Positions 29,939 to 38,981 of a DNA stretch of 64,000 nt are shown piece after piece. Below the pieces are notes generated by a model. The model had not been told where the DNA came from and did not search any database. It worked only from the letters and a program-made list of their open reading frames with translations. A program made the position numbers and the translations under genes. How positions within the stretch are numbered: position 1 is the first letter of the stretch; the number at the start of each line of letters is the position of its first letter. The stretch is from Rufibacter latericius (GTDB taxonomy: Bacteria; Bacteroidota; Bacteroidia; Cytophagales; Hymenobacteraceae), in contig NZ_RJJD01000001.1 of the NCBI RefSeq assembly GCF_003721515.1, forward strand, positions 868,001 through 932,000. Direction: 5' to 3'.

Positions 29939-30325
29939 ATGAGGCTCAAACATTTTAACGTCAGTTTTGGGGAGCAAGTATTCAAGGCCATGAGTGACGT
30001 CTCCAGAATTCGGGTCCTTCACCTTTTACTGCGCAACAAGGAGTTTTGCATCGCCGACTTGGAGTTGGTACTTGATTTTACCCAAACCAAGACCTCCCGC
30101 CACCTCATCTATCTAAAAAACACCGGCTTGGTGTCTTTCCGTAAACAGGATCAATGGGCATTTTATTTCATAAAAGACGAAATGCTGGACTTTTTACAGC
30201 AGATGTTCGGCTACCTGGAGAAAGATCCGGTCCTGCTCAAGGACCAGGAAGTCTACCAAACCCTCTTCTCTAACCGCGAACTGGCCATCAACCGCCTTCA
30301 GCAGCGGCATTTCACGGGCCTGTAG
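29939..30325 (+). CDS. ArsR-family winged-helix regulator
   Basis: 128 residues. An ArsR-like winged helix spans ~10-90: FKAMSDVSRIRVLHLLL, then the recognition part ADLELVLDFTQTKTSRHLIY. The metal-binding ELCVCDL box of ArsR/SmtB is reduced to FCIADL with one Cys, so it is probably not a metal sensor of the classic type. It may regulate its own operon with the acyltransferase gene 4 bases downstream, or the divergent gene at 29167-29856. Confidence 0.85.
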   Translation: MRLKHFNVSFGEQVFKAMSDVSRIRVLHLLLRNKEFCIADLELVLDFTQTKTSRHLIYLKNTGLVSFRKQDQWAFYFIKDEMLDFLQQMFGYLEKDPVLLKDQEVYQTLFSNRELAINRLQQRHFTGL

Positions 30326-30329
30326 CAAC

Positions 30330-31451
30330 ATGAATTTACCTGCTTCTTCCAGGCAATACTTTCCGGCCTTAACCGGTCTACGCGCCGTGGCTGCCTTCCT
30401 GGTTTTTGCGCACCACGCTAAACCACAGGTACCCTTCGCCTCAGATTTCTTTCAGGCCTTCTTTCAGGAGGCGCACATGGGGGTGTCGGTTTTCTTTGTG
30501 CTGAGCGGATTTTTGATTGCTCTTCGGTATAGTCAATCATTCCAGGAAAGAGAACAAGGGGCCTGGAGGGTGTATTTGTTGCATAGAGTGGCGCGCATCT
30601 ACCCCGTTTATCTATTTTGCACAGTTATAGCCTTGCTGTTCAGGCATGATGTCAGGGTCAGTTCCTGGATCATCAACCTCCTGATGCTGGAGGGCCTGTT
30701 TCCTGAGTTTGCTTTCTCCGGCATTGGGGTGGGCTGGTCAATGACGGTGGAGCTTTTCTTCTACGCGGCAGCTCCTTTGGTCCTGATGTACTGGGAAAAA
30801 CTTGGCCTAATCCGGTGGACCCTTATCACCTTGCTGGCAGGTGTCATTTTCCTGATGATAGGGCAACTTCCTCTTCCTTTTGAGTTCTTCCCAGACTGGA
30901 ATTTCCTGACCAGGTCTACTTTCTTCGGCCGATGTTTTGAATTCTACGCAGGCATCTGGCTGGCCAAAAGGTTTTTTCTGGCTTCTTCGGCTCCTTTAAC
31001 GACCAGAAAAGTGCCCCTTGGGATGGTAACGTATGGTGGGGTAGTAGGTATCTTGGCCTGCATGTTTTGCATGGGGTATGTTCGGGGCTTCCCTCCTACT
31101 CCCCTTTCTTTTGCCAGACTTTTGACATTCCATGGGGTAAACAACTATGTGCTTCCGCTGTTTATAGGAGCCACCATTTGGGGGCTGGCGCGGGAAAAGA
31201 CCTGGCTCTCCCAAGTGCTAAGCACCAGAATAAGCCAGGATTTAGGAAAAGGCTCTTACCTCTTCTACTTGGTGCATTATACCTTCGGGTTTGATATTCT
31301 GTATTTCCATGTGTGGCCCAACCGGGGAGGAGTCTTGCTGCTCCTGGCCGTTCTTTCCATTGCAGGATATTACGGTTTAGAGGCTCCTTTGCGGAAAATG
31401 GCTCTAAAACGCCGGAGTTTGCCCCTTCTGCGCGAAACTAAAATCACTTAG
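30330..31451 (+). CDS. Acyltransferase-3 family membrane protein
   Basis: 373 residues with about 10 hydrophobic segments. The N-terminal motif PALTGLRAVAAFLVFAHHA contains the conserved His of the OafA/YrhL family, which moves acetyl or similar groups onto cell-surface sugars or lipids. FFVLSGFLIALRYS and VYLLHRVARIYPVY are further family blocks. Its start lies 4 bases after the ArsR-like gene, pointing to co-transcription. Target sugar unknown. Confidence 0.88.
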   Translation: MNLPASSRQYFPALTGLRAVAAFLVFAHHAKPQVPFASDFFQAFFQEAHMGVSVFFVLSGFLIALRYSQSFQEREQGAWRVYLLHRVARIYPVYLFCTVIALLFRHDVRVSSWIINLLMLEGLFPEFAFSGIGVGWSMTVELFFYAAAPLVLMYWEKLGLIRWTLITLLAGVIFLMIGQLPLPFEFFPDWNFLTRSTFFGRCFEFYAGIWLAKRFFLASSAPLTTRKVPLGMVTYGGVVGILACMFCMGYVRGFPPTPLSFARLLTFHGVNNYVLPLFIGATIWGLAREKTWLSQVLSTRISQDLGKGSYLFYLVHYTFGFDILYFHVWPNRGGVLLLLAVLSIAGYYGLEAPLRKMALKRRSLPLLRETKIT

Positions 31452-31508
31452 AATGGTTATAAAGTAGCACCTTTGCTGTTCTGGGCTTTCCAGCGCGCAA
31501 ATTCTTCT

Positions 31509-32213
31509 ATGAGAAAACCAAAAACATACCGTCACTTGTTCTTCGATCTGGACCACACCCTGTGGGACTTCGAAAAGAATTCAGAAGAGACGCTCCATCA
31601 CTTATATGATCATTTCAACCTAGGGCAACTGGGCAATTTCTCCCGGGATTCTTTCTACCGGAAGTACAGTTTCGTGAACCAGCGTATGTGGGACCTTTAC
31701 CACAAAGGAAAGATCACGCAGCAGCAGCTCCGCGAGAACCGGTTTATCAAATGCCTCACAGGGTTGGGAATGGCCGCCGATGATGTGCCCGCCGGTCTCA
31801 GCAAGGCCTTTACGGATATCTGTCCTACCAAAACAGGTGTTTTCCCGTTTACGCACGAAGTATTAGCTTACCTGAAGGAGAAGTACGTGCTGCACATCAT
31901 CACCAACGGGTTCAAAGACGTGCAGCATATTAAAATGAAGTCTGCCAACCTGAACTCCTATTTTTCAGAGATCATCACTTCTGAATGCGCCAACTGCACT
32001 AAACCTGATCGGCGCATCTTCTTCCATGCGTTGGAGAGAGCCGGAGTTACAGCCCAGGAAAGCTTAATGATAGGTGACAGTTTGGATGCCGATATCTTAG
32101 GCGCCATGAACGCCGGAATTGACCAGGTTCTTTTTAACCCGGAGAAGAAACGCCCCCGGTTAAGACCTACCTACGAAATCCATTGTCTAAGCGAATTGAA
32201 GACGTTTCTGTAA
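31509..32213 (+). CDS. yjjG: YjjG-type HAD nucleotidase
   Basis: 234 residues from the ATG at 31509; the frame opens 12 codons earlier but family members start as MRKPKTYRHLFFDLDHTLWD does. The HAD motifs are all visible: DLD (Asp13, Asp15), ITNG, the Lys of CTKPDRRIF, and GDSLDADILGA. YjjG enzymes dephosphorylate non-canonical or surplus pyrimidine nucleotides and keep them out of DNA. Cytoplasmic. Confidence 0.88.
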   Translation: MRKPKTYRHLFFDLDHTLWDFEKNSEETLHHLYDHFNLGQLGNFSRDSFYRKYSFVNQRMWDLYHKGKITQQQLRENRFIKCLTGLGMAADDVPAGLSKAFTDICPTKTGVFPFTHEVLAYLKEKYVLHIITNGFKDVQHIKMKSANLNSYFSEIITSECANCTKPDRRIFFHALERAGVTAQESLMIGDSLDADILGAMNAGIDQVLFNPEKKRPRLRPTYEIHCLSELKTFL

Positions 32214-32220
32214 GCCATTT

Positions 32221-32255
32221 CGAGGCTCCTTTCACGAAAACGGCCTTTAAACGGG
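32221..32255. repeat. Dispersed intergenic palindrome, copy 11
   Basis: Left arm CGAGGCTCCTTTC, right arm GAAAACGGCCTTTAAACGGG, just after the yjjG stop. Confidence 0.55.
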
Positions 32256-32290
32256 AACTCCTGAAGCGTAGGATTTGTCTATTATTTGGT

Positions 32291-32298
32291 TACTTTTG
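32291..32298 (+). promoter_or_regulatory. ssrA: Candidate -7 box of ssrA
   Basis: TACTTTTG fits TAnnTTTG and lies 42 bases before the mature tmRNA 5' end, leaving a short leader for RNase P to remove. TTTG at 32274-32277 is closer than the usual -33 spacing. Confidence 0.45.
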
Positions 32299-32340
32299 CA
32301 GGCCTCGGCCGTAGAAGGCTGAAAGAGTTCTTTTACAATT

Positions 32341-32710
32341 GGGGATGACCGGAATTGACAGCTTGAGCAAGCTGGGTGTAAGCATGTCGGGAGTTGGCAG
32401 TTTTCCCGTAAATCAGAATTGACCGACGATTATCTGGCGAGTCTAACTACGCCATGGCTGCCTAGTCTAGGTACTAAGCATTTTGCCATTGTCCTGCAGC
32501 TCCTCGGTTCGGTGGGGGTTGGTCACAGGGCATCGTAATGCCGATCTAGTGTAGTCCAAGGTGCGGGGACTGCATGAAACTAAAGCATCTAAGGTGACTT
32601 CATAGGCTAGGCTTGGGCCTGAAGCCACACGAAAACCCAACCAAGACTAAACATGTAGAAAGCGCTCAAGTTTCCTTGTCTGGACCAGGGTTCGAATCCC
32701 TGCATCTCCA
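32341..32710 (+). ncRNA. ssrA: Transfer-messenger RNA (tmRNA)
   Basis: The 5' end GGGGATG pairs with CATCTCC at 32704-32709 and its flank to form the acceptor stem, and GGTTCGAATCC near the 3' end is the T-arm. The tag frame starts at the resume codon GGC (32436) and reads GESNYAMAA before TAG at 32463-32465, typical of Bacteroidota tags. It frees stalled ribosomes and marks the partial protein for proteolysis. After the discriminator A (32710) the DNA reads CTA, so the CCA end is not fully encoded and must be added or repaired. One-piece type, no permutation. Confidence 0.93.
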
Positions 32711-32723
32711 CTATTATTGAATA

Positions 32724-32763
32724 AAACGCCCTGTAAAGCAAATCTCTACAGGGCGTTTTTGTT
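32724..32763 (+). terminator. ssrA: Intrinsic terminator of ssrA
   Basis: AAACGCCCTGTA pairs with TACAGGGCGTTT, followed by TT. Confidence 0.88.
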
Positions 32764-32825
32764 TATTCCGGAAGTATCCTGGACATCTTCCTACTAATTG
32801 GCACCTCCAAGCCGAAGCTTCAGAG

Positions 32826-33275
32826 TTACAGATGCTGACTTGTTGGGGCTGGCTGCTCCTGGACATTATTAGTTACGGCATTCTTGTATTCCCTCTTTTT
32901 GCTTGGAACTAGAAGTCCTGTCTCAATGGAGTTTACCAACCTTTTACTGATGTTCAGGCATTCTTTCAGTAGGTCTTGCCCCTCCTCTGAAGCGGTAGAT
33001 TGCTTTCTTTTCCTCGTATTCAATTCTTGCCAGTAGCGGCATAGATCATAAATCAATTTGGCCACTACGAAATTATTCTCCTGCGCCCATATTCCACGCA
33101 TCCGGTTAGCTTTTGACCCCGTTCCAACCTTATACTTTTCATCCATCAAGTCAATCCCAACACTTTTAGTGATAAATAGTTGCAAGGCATTATCAGTAAA
33201 GTTGAGCAAAAACCCTTGATTCATTCTCAAGAGTTTCTCTAGCTTTTGTTTCTCGGCAGCAGTAATATCAGACAT
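32826..33275 (-). CDS. Small protein resembling an AbiJ-type N-terminal domain, possible defence gene
   Basis: 149 residues from the ATG at 33275; a TTG at 33350 would add 25 residues but is less likely. The block LEKLLRMNQGFLLNFTDNAL, then a segment with VGTGSKANRMRGIWAQEN, is reminiscent of the N-terminal domain of abortive-infection AbiJ-like proteins, where it precedes an effector. Here it ends after ~150 residues with a polar tail, so it is either a one-domain protein or a truncated one. Base use is more A/T than its neighbours, and it lies right behind ssrA, a common integration site. Assignment from memory of the motif only. Confidence 0.5.
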   Translation of the reverse strand: MSDITAAEKQKLEKLLRMNQGFLLNFTDNALQLFITKSVGIDLMDEKYKVGTGSKANRMRGIWAQENNFVVAKLIYDLCRYWQELNTRKRKQSTASEEGQDLLKECLNISKRLVNSIETGLLVPSKKREYKNAVTNNVQEQPAPTSQHL

Positions 33276-33443
33276 ACTTTCTGAATTGAAGATGTTGGAT
33301 AAATTTATGTAGGTTAAATCTGCTATTAAATTCTTGTTGATGTGTTGCAAGGGTTTATGTAGCTCAGGACCCCTTCATTCTTTAGTTCCTGTACAATCTA
33401 ATGTCAGGTTGCCCAAGTGGGAAAACCATAAATTATGACCTCA

Positions 33444-36008
33444 TCACTTTGTTTTAAGCCTTAAAACCGAAATCGAAAAGGGTTTTAAACCTACTTTAAA
33501 AGAAGGCGCTACATTGTTCAGGGCAGTTGTTTGCGGCACGTACCTTATAGGGCTCGCAAAGGAATTCTCCGCCTCGTAGGAATCAGCGTTCAAGGTCACA
33601 ACTTCCCCAACAGGTGCCAGGTTGCTTACTCCTTCTACCTTAATATTAGCCTGATAGGGCTCTGAGGACCCGTTCACCACTTTCACGATGATATCGCCGG
33701 TTTTCTCGTCTACGCCGGAGATGCTGTAGAACATATCGGGGATGGTATAGCTCATGAGGAATTTATCATTCAGGTAGCAATCCACTTTGTCGAGGCCCAC
33801 TTCCAGCCGGATATCATACCAGCGGCCAGTCTCTATTTTCTCAGGCAGTTTGGTGGAGGAAGAAAGGTTGGCCACTTCGGTGCCTTCGGTTACCTGTTCG
33901 AAGACCGCGTACTGGTTCCAGTAAGAGCCTATGTGGGCCCGTATCTGCGTTTTGCCGCCATCTTTCACCGCAAACGGAATGATGAACGCATTGTACCCGC
34001 TGAGCTTGCGGCCTTTCAGCTTGAGAGTGTAAGTATCGTAGGATTTTTCTTTGAGCATGGCAAAAAGCTGCGCTCCCTCCGCGGTTTGGCCCATGGCGCC
34101 TTCCTTCACGCCCCAGGTGCCCCGCACCTTCTCCCACTCGCCTTCAGCTTTATCAAAGTTGCTGCTATAGACCACTTTGCCCTTCTGGATGACCTGGATG
34201 TCTTTGTACTCGGTCTGGGTGTCCCAGGTACTGAGACCAATGCCCCCGGCAAAAGCCGGCTTGGTTACCTTGGCGGGCTGCACCTGAACCGTGGTGGCCA
34301 GGTTCTGGTCGGCGCGGTGGTTGTTGAGCATCTGGATGGCGTAGTAGGAAATCCGCGCAAAACTCTGCGAATTATTGAAGTTGATCAGGTTCACCGGCCA
34401 GTCCACATCGTTGGTATTGACCAGCAACGGCGCGTAACTGGACATGGTCACCAGGTCGCCGTTACGCTCCATGGCAAGGATGTACACGGCGTCATTCAGC
34501 GCCGCGAGCATGTTCCCGCTGCCCACGCCAGCATTGGTGGCATATTCGCCCACGTACAGTTCCCAGTCGCCCCGTTTGTATTTGTCAAAGTGGTTGTAGT
34601 TGTTCATGGCCCAGAACGCCGATTTGTAGGCGTGCTCATCGGCGATGTCCAGCTTCTTCATCCCAGACAGGGTATGTTGGTTCACATCCCCGATACCCAT
34701 GCTGGCAATCACCTTCAGGTCTGGGTATTTGGCTTTGATGGCGTCGTAGAAAAGGTTGAACCGGTTAGCGTACCAGGGACCGTGCTGCTCGTTGCCCACT
34801 TCAACGTATTTTAAAGGAAAAGGAGCCGGGTGCCCGTTGGTGGCCCGTACTTTGCCCCATTTGGAGGTGGCGGGACCTACAGCGTATTCAATGGCATCCA
34901 GCACATCGGCAATCACCTCGGGCAATTGGGCATCGGGCAGGAAAGTGCCGCTCCTGAACTCACAGGCCACGCCGGCATTGAAGACGTACATGGCATCAGC
35001 GCCGGTGTCCTCGCAGAACTGCAAGAACTCATGGTAGCCGAGGCCGTCGCTGGACCAGTAGCCCCACGGGCTGAACGTACCCGGCCGTTTCTCCACCGGC
35101 CCAATGCTCTCTTTCCAATTGGGCGCACTTTCTACAGTGATGCCTTCCACAAAGCAACCGCCTGGCCACCGGATGAAGGAAGGTTTGAGATCAGCCAGGT
35201 ACTGCGCCAAATCCGGCCGCAAGCCGTTCTCCCGGTTCTTGTAGGTTTCAGCGGGGAAAAGTGAAACGAAGTCCAGAAACAATGTTCCGGTACTGCCGAA
35301 GCTGATAACGAATTTGGCTTTTGGATCAGAAACCTTCGCCACTAAATCACAGCTTAACTTTTGCCAGTTTCCGGCTTTGAGGGAGTTTTCAAATACGTGA
35401 CTGACCAGGGTTTTCCCGCCTTCGCTCTGAAGCGCCACGGTCAATGGTCCCTTGTATTTTTTCTCAGAGCGGGCGTAGAAATTGAGTTTGTAGGTTTTGC
35501 CCTGGTCCACCTTGATGCCCCAGAATCCCTCATTGACCAAGCTGGCATTGCCCGACTTATGGAGACCAGAAACGGTTACCTTCAGCGAGTTGGGCGTAGC
35601 CTCGTTCAGGGGCTTTTCCTGCGTTAAGGCCAGCGTTATGTTGGCCCCACCACTGGTCTGGCTTGACCAGGCCGGCCAATCAGACTTTAACGTCCAGGGC
35701 ATTTTCCAGTCGCTGGCTTGTCCGTTGGGCAGGTTGTAGTGCGGTGCCGGGTTAGGGACCAGAAACCCGTTCTGCAAAGTGGTACCTTTCGGGATGCGTA
35801 CTTCCTCAAAACCTCGGTTCTGGATCAGCTCGCCGTACAAGCCGCCTTCGCCCCCATGGCTGATTTCCTCAAAGAAGATTCCATGCAGCGATGGCGAAAC
35901 CTTCTTTTCACGCTTCTGGGCATCAATAGAGATGGTGGCCTGGCGCTGCCCTAAACAGACAGAAAACGAAGCAATCCAAAGAAGAAGAGTTCCAACTCTA
36001 GCGTTCAT
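33444..36008 (-). CDS. GH51 alpha-L-arabinofuranosidase, secreted
   Basis: 854 residues. Signal peptide 1-20. The order is: N-terminal beta strand unit, a CBM4/9-like domain (~100-255), the GH51 barrel (~260-545) with acid/base Glu407 (VEVGNEQHG) and nucleophile Glu488 (YVGEYA), a laminin-G-like insert (~590-740, SSNFDKAEGEWEKVRGTWGV), and the C-terminal beta domain. It removes alpha-L-arabinofuranosyl units from arabinans, arabinogalactan or the fourth arabinose of extensin Hyp-arabinosides. Last gene of the minus-strand run; 134 bases after the GH127 gene, with a long hairpin between. Confidence 0.92.
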   Translation of the reverse strand: MNARVGTLLLWIASFSVCLGQRQATISIDAQKREKKVSPSLHGIFFEEISHGGEGGLYGELIQNRGFEEVRIPKGTTLQNGFLVPNPAPHYNLPNGQASDWKMPWTLKSDWPAWSSQTSGGANITLALTQEKPLNEATPNSLKVTVSGLHKSGNASLVNEGFWGIKVDQGKTYKLNFYARSEKKYKGPLTVALQSEGGKTLVSHVFENSLKAGNWQKLSCDLVAKVSDPKAKFVISFGSTGTLFLDFVSLFPAETYKNRENGLRPDLAQYLADLKPSFIRWPGGCFVEGITVESAPNWKESIGPVEKRPGTFSPWGYWSSDGLGYHEFLQFCEDTGADAMYVFNAGVACEFRSGTFLPDAQLPEVIADVLDAIEYAVGPATSKWGKVRATNGHPAPFPLKYVEVGNEQHGPWYANRFNLFYDAIKAKYPDLKVIASMGIGDVNQHTLSGMKKLDIADEHAYKSAFWAMNNYNHFDKYKRGDWELYVGEYATNAGVGSGNMLAALNDAVYILAMERNGDLVTMSSYAPLLVNTNDVDWPVNLINFNNSQSFARISYYAIQMLNNHRADQNLATTVQVQPAKVTKPAFAGGIGLSTWDTQTEYKDIQVIQKGKVVYSSNFDKAEGEWEKVRGTWGVKEGAMGQTAEGAQLFAMLKEKSYDTYTLKLKGRKLSGYNAFIIPFAVKDGGKTQIRAHIGSYWNQYAVFEQVTEGTEVANLSSSTKLPEKIETGRWYDIRLEVGLDKVDCYLNDKFLMSYTIPDMFYSISGVDEKTGDIIVKVVNGSSEPYQANIKVEGVSNLAPVGEVVTLNADSYEAENSFASPIRYVPQTTALNNVAPSFKVGLKPFSISVLRLKTK

Positions 36009-36080
36009 ACGAAAACTGCCTTTTAGAATTCATTGCGGGGAGAGGTGTGGGATTGTAGGTCGTTTTTAGGAAAGGAGCTT

Positions 36081-36131
36081 TATCCTGAACTGGGAAACTC
36101 AAAGTCACTTTGAATTTCCCAATTCAGAATA
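36081..36131 (-). terminator. Long hairpin between GH127 and GH51 genes
   Basis: Arms 36081-36105 and 36107-36131 are near-perfect inverses (25 positions, few mismatches). There is no clean T-run after it on the minus strand, so partial termination or mRNA stabilisation is as likely as full termination. Confidence 0.6.
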
Positions 36132-36142
36132 AAGTGAAAAAG

Positions 36143-38548
36143 TTACTTAACTGCCCACTCATGGATGCCCGTAGCTGCTTCCTTGGGCAACTGGATCTCC
36201 ATCCGTAGCGCGGTGGTTTTCACCGGGGCAAACTTAACCATGTTGTACTTGTCCTTGGCCACCTCGTAAGCCGTGGTGTTTTTCACCGGCACCCACTTGT
36301 CGCCTTGCTTGTAGAAGATTTGGTAAGAAGCTGGAATAGTGCAACCGCCCCATGGACTGTCATCAAACCAGTACACCTGCGACTCAGACACGGTATGCTC
36401 CCCGTCAAAATCCAGCTGCACAAACTCTTTGGTGTCTTTATTGGGCCACCAATGCAGGTAAGGGTAGTTGGAGTCGCGGGAATCCTGCGGATCGTACTGG
36501 TCTACCAATGCGGCCAAGGTTCTGGCGTTCTTGAGCGAGGCTGAGATCTTGCTGGTAGAGGCGATGGTGGGTGCGGGTTGCGGCTTGGCGGCCGAGGCCT
36601 CATAAGGTACCCACACCGTCATGTCCACTGAGCCGCGGTTGGCCCAGGCGAAATACGGGATGGCTTTCACGGCCTGTTCAGTTTGCAGCAAGGCGGTGGT
36701 GTTAGTCTGACGTTTGGTACCTACCCCGTTGGTCTTGATCACCGGCACTCCCTTCAGCAGACTTGCCTCGAAAGTCTCCTCCACGGGGGCATTCTTGTCT
36801 ACCAGGATGTTATGTACCAGGTTGTCTTTGTTATCGGGTCCTTCCAGGCAATACACCAATGGGCCGCGCTGGAACGAGAACTTCCCAAGATCGTCTTTCA
36901 CATTCTGGTTGGCCAGCACTTTCTCGGTTTCCATGGGCAGGTCAAGGGTGATTTTGTCCCCTTTTTTCCATTTCCGCTTCAAAACAGCATAGCCTTTCTC
37001 GGTGCTGTATTGGACGGGTTTCCCGTTCACTTTCAAAACGATTGGTTTCTTCGTAGCATCGGCGAAGGTGTACAAATCGCCAGGAACCGGCTGCTGCTGT
37101 GCCCAACCCGGTATCCTTACTCTGAGGGTAAAATCCTTATTTTTCTGAGGGTCTACTTCCAGATCTACGGTGCCTTTGTATGGGTAATTGGTGGTTTGTT
37201 TCACGTTCACGGAGCCGCCGGGCAAGCTGATGTCGCTGGTGCTGGTCATAAACAGGTTTACATACAGGTCATTGTTGTTCTGCGCGTACACGTAGCCCGG
37301 CACCGAGGGCAGGAAGCGTGTCATGTTGGAGATACAGCAGGCGCAGCTGAACCACTCGCCCCGCTGGTGCTGCCCCATGGAAGCCAGCGGATTGGGATAG
37401 AAGAAACGGTTTCCGGTGAGGGAAATGCCGGAAAGTAGCCCGTTATACAAGGTCCTTTCCAGCACGTCTATGTACTTAGCGTCGCCGTGCAGCAGGAACA
37501 TGCGGTTGTTCCAGTACACGTTGGCGATGGAAGCGCAGGTTTCGGCGTAAGCCGACATGTTGGGCAGCTCATACGCCTTCCCGAAAGCCTCGCCGGCGCC
37601 CGTCGCCCCGATGCCGCCGGTGATGTACAGCTTTTTGTTCACCACATCGCTCCAAATGGCGTCAATGGCTTTCAGGTAACTTTTGTCCCCGGTGAGTGCT
37701 GCTATATCGGCCATGGCGGTGTACATGTAAGTCGCCCGTACGGCGTGGCCCACGGCTTCTTGCTGGTCTACCACGCGTGCGTGCGCCTGGTTGTATTCAG
37801 TTCCTTTAGGACCGCGCACGTCCAGGAAGAACTTGGCCAGATCCAGATATTCTTTCTTGCCGGTGATTCTATAAAGTCTCGCCAACCCGATCTCCACCAC
37901 CTGGTGGCCTGGGTACTTCTCCTCCTTGCCGTACCCGAAGTCCTTCACCAGCAGATCGGCATTCTTCAGGGCGATATTCAATAGCGATTTCTTGCCGGTA
38001 GCCTGGTAATGCGCCACGGCCGCCTCAAACAGGTGACCCGAGTTGTAGAGTTCATGGCTGAGTTCTTCCTCTTTCTCCCAACGCTTGCTCCCGATCCACT
38101 CATGCGGCTTGGCGGCCTTCACCGTCCGGAAGGTAAACAGATACCCATCCGGCTCCTGCGCATCCCCAATGATGGTGATCAGGGAATCCACGTAGGCGTC
38201 CAGCTTGGGATTTTTCTGCACCTGCATGGCGTAAGAAGCGCCCTCGATCACTTTGTAAATATCGGTATCATCGAAGGTGAACTGACTGAGCTTGTCGCCT
38301 TCCATTTTCCCGGCCGCCCGCAAGAAATTGTCTATGCGGCCCTGTTCCCGGCTTTTCTCTAGGGTATGGGGAATGGTCACTGTGGCGTTCACCTTCATCT
38401 TGGGCGCCCAGAACTCATCATGCACGTGCACGTGCGTGAACGGCACCGGCTGGATGGGATAATCATTGTGTTGGTGCTGCGCCACTCCAGGTTTTGCGAG
38501 AAACACAAATCCGGTAAGGGCAACAGCCATGAATCTGTTTATGAACAT
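36143..38548 (-). CDS. GH127 beta-L-arabinofuranosidase with F5/8-like C-terminal domain
   Basis: 801 residues from the ATG at 38548, which opens the signal peptide (MFINRFMAVALTGFVFLAKP); the frame runs 31 codons further upstream. The (alpha/alpha)6 domain has all the zinc/thiolate residues known from the family: Glu336 and Cys338 in AETCAS and Cys404-Cys405 in CACCIS, of which the first of the CC pair is the expected nucleophile. The last ~150 residues (VSESQVYWFDDSPWGGCTIP, then YQIFYKQGDKWVPV) form a discoidin-like module. HypBA1-type GH127 cuts the beta-1,2-linked arabinofuranose found on hydroxyproline in plant extensins; this enzyme shares its key residues. Confidence 0.92.
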   Translation of the reverse strand: MFINRFMAVALTGFVFLAKPGVAQHQHNDYPIQPVPFTHVHVHDEFWAPKMKVNATVTIPHTLEKSREQGRIDNFLRAAGKMEGDKLSQFTFDDTDIYKVIEGASYAMQVQKNPKLDAYVDSLITIIGDAQEPDGYLFTFRTVKAAKPHEWIGSKRWEKEEELSHELYNSGHLFEAAVAHYQATGKKSLLNIALKNADLLVKDFGYGKEEKYPGHQVVEIGLARLYRITGKKEYLDLAKFFLDVRGPKGTEYNQAHARVVDQQEAVGHAVRATYMYTAMADIAALTGDKSYLKAIDAIWSDVVNKKLYITGGIGATGAGEAFGKAYELPNMSAYAETCASIANVYWNNRMFLLHGDAKYIDVLERTLYNGLLSGISLTGNRFFYPNPLASMGQHQRGEWFSCACCISNMTRFLPSVPGYVYAQNNNDLYVNLFMTSTSDISLPGGSVNVKQTTNYPYKGTVDLEVDPQKNKDFTLRVRIPGWAQQQPVPGDLYTFADATKKPIVLKVNGKPVQYSTEKGYAVLKRKWKKGDKITLDLPMETEKVLANQNVKDDLGKFSFQRGPLVYCLEGPDNKDNLVHNILVDKNAPVEETFEASLLKGVPVIKTNGVGTKRQTNTTALLQTEQAVKAIPYFAWANRGSVDMTVWVPYEASAAKPQPAPTIASTSKISASLKNARTLAALVDQYDPQDSRDSNYPYLHWWPNKDTKEFVQLDFDGEHTVSESQVYWFDDSPWGGCTIPASYQIFYKQGDKWVPVKNTTAYEVAKDKYNMVKFAPVKTTALRMEIQLPKEAATGIHEWAVK

Positions 38549-38750
38549 GGCGTAAAACGTTAAGGCTTTGAAAAATGGGGAAGGATGGAAAACCGAAACA
38601 GGTTTACCAGCGAAAAAGCGTGTCTGACAGACACCTTTCATCTAACCAAATTTAGATTTCCCAAACCACTTTCCCTGACCGGATATTAGCCGATGCTTCC
38701 ACCATATTAACATCAACCTAACATCTAACTCAGCCAGATGCCTGCAAGCT

Positions 38751-38788
38751 GTTTTTAGCCTACTCTTCAGAAAACATCTTCAAACCAC
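38751..38788. repeat. Dispersed intergenic palindrome, copy 12
   Basis: Left arm GTTTTTAGCCTACTCTTC, right arm GAAAACATCTTCAAACC. Confidence 0.55.
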
Positions 38789-38811
38789 AATTGACCTAAA
38801 AACTGAAAAAC

Positions 38812-38849
38812 AAAACGGTCACCCACATGAATATGGATGACCGTTTTTA
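38812..38849 (-). terminator. Intrinsic terminator, aminopeptidase gene
   Basis: AAAACGGTCA and TGACCGTTTT form a stem with T-rich flanks on both strands, so it may act both ways. Confidence 0.75.
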
Positions 38850-38868
38850 ACTCTTTCTGGATATTCTT

Positions 38869-38904
38869 TATTTGGGCTATTTTCTGGAAAACAGGTCAAA
38901 AACC
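38869..38904. repeat. Dispersed intergenic palindrome, copy 13
   Basis: Left arm TATTTGGGCTATTTTC, right arm GGAAAACAGGTCAAAAACC. Confidence 0.65.
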
Positions 38905-38981
38905 ATTTTTAATCTGAATACATTCCTCAGCGCGAGCAATCTTATCATTTGCGACAAAGCTTAGTTATTGCCGAGGGGCGA

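Larger units (their letters stand above)
38549..38981. other. Intergenic gap between GH127 and the aminopeptidase gene
   Basis: Holds two palindrome copies (38751-38788 and 38869-38904) with a hairpin terminator between them (38812-38849). No gene seen. Confidence 0.6.

Noticed and set aside
32341-33443. A prophage or integrative element inserted at ssrA
   Set aside because: No integrase, no att-like repeat of the ssrA 3' end and no element genes inside the window; only one small AT-rich gene follows.
33933-34814. 293-codon plus-strand frame opposite GH51
   Set aside because: Antisense of a well-supported gene, no independent coding signal.
36051-36080. Palindrome-like remnant near 36056
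   Set aside because: Only half of the motif is recognisable.
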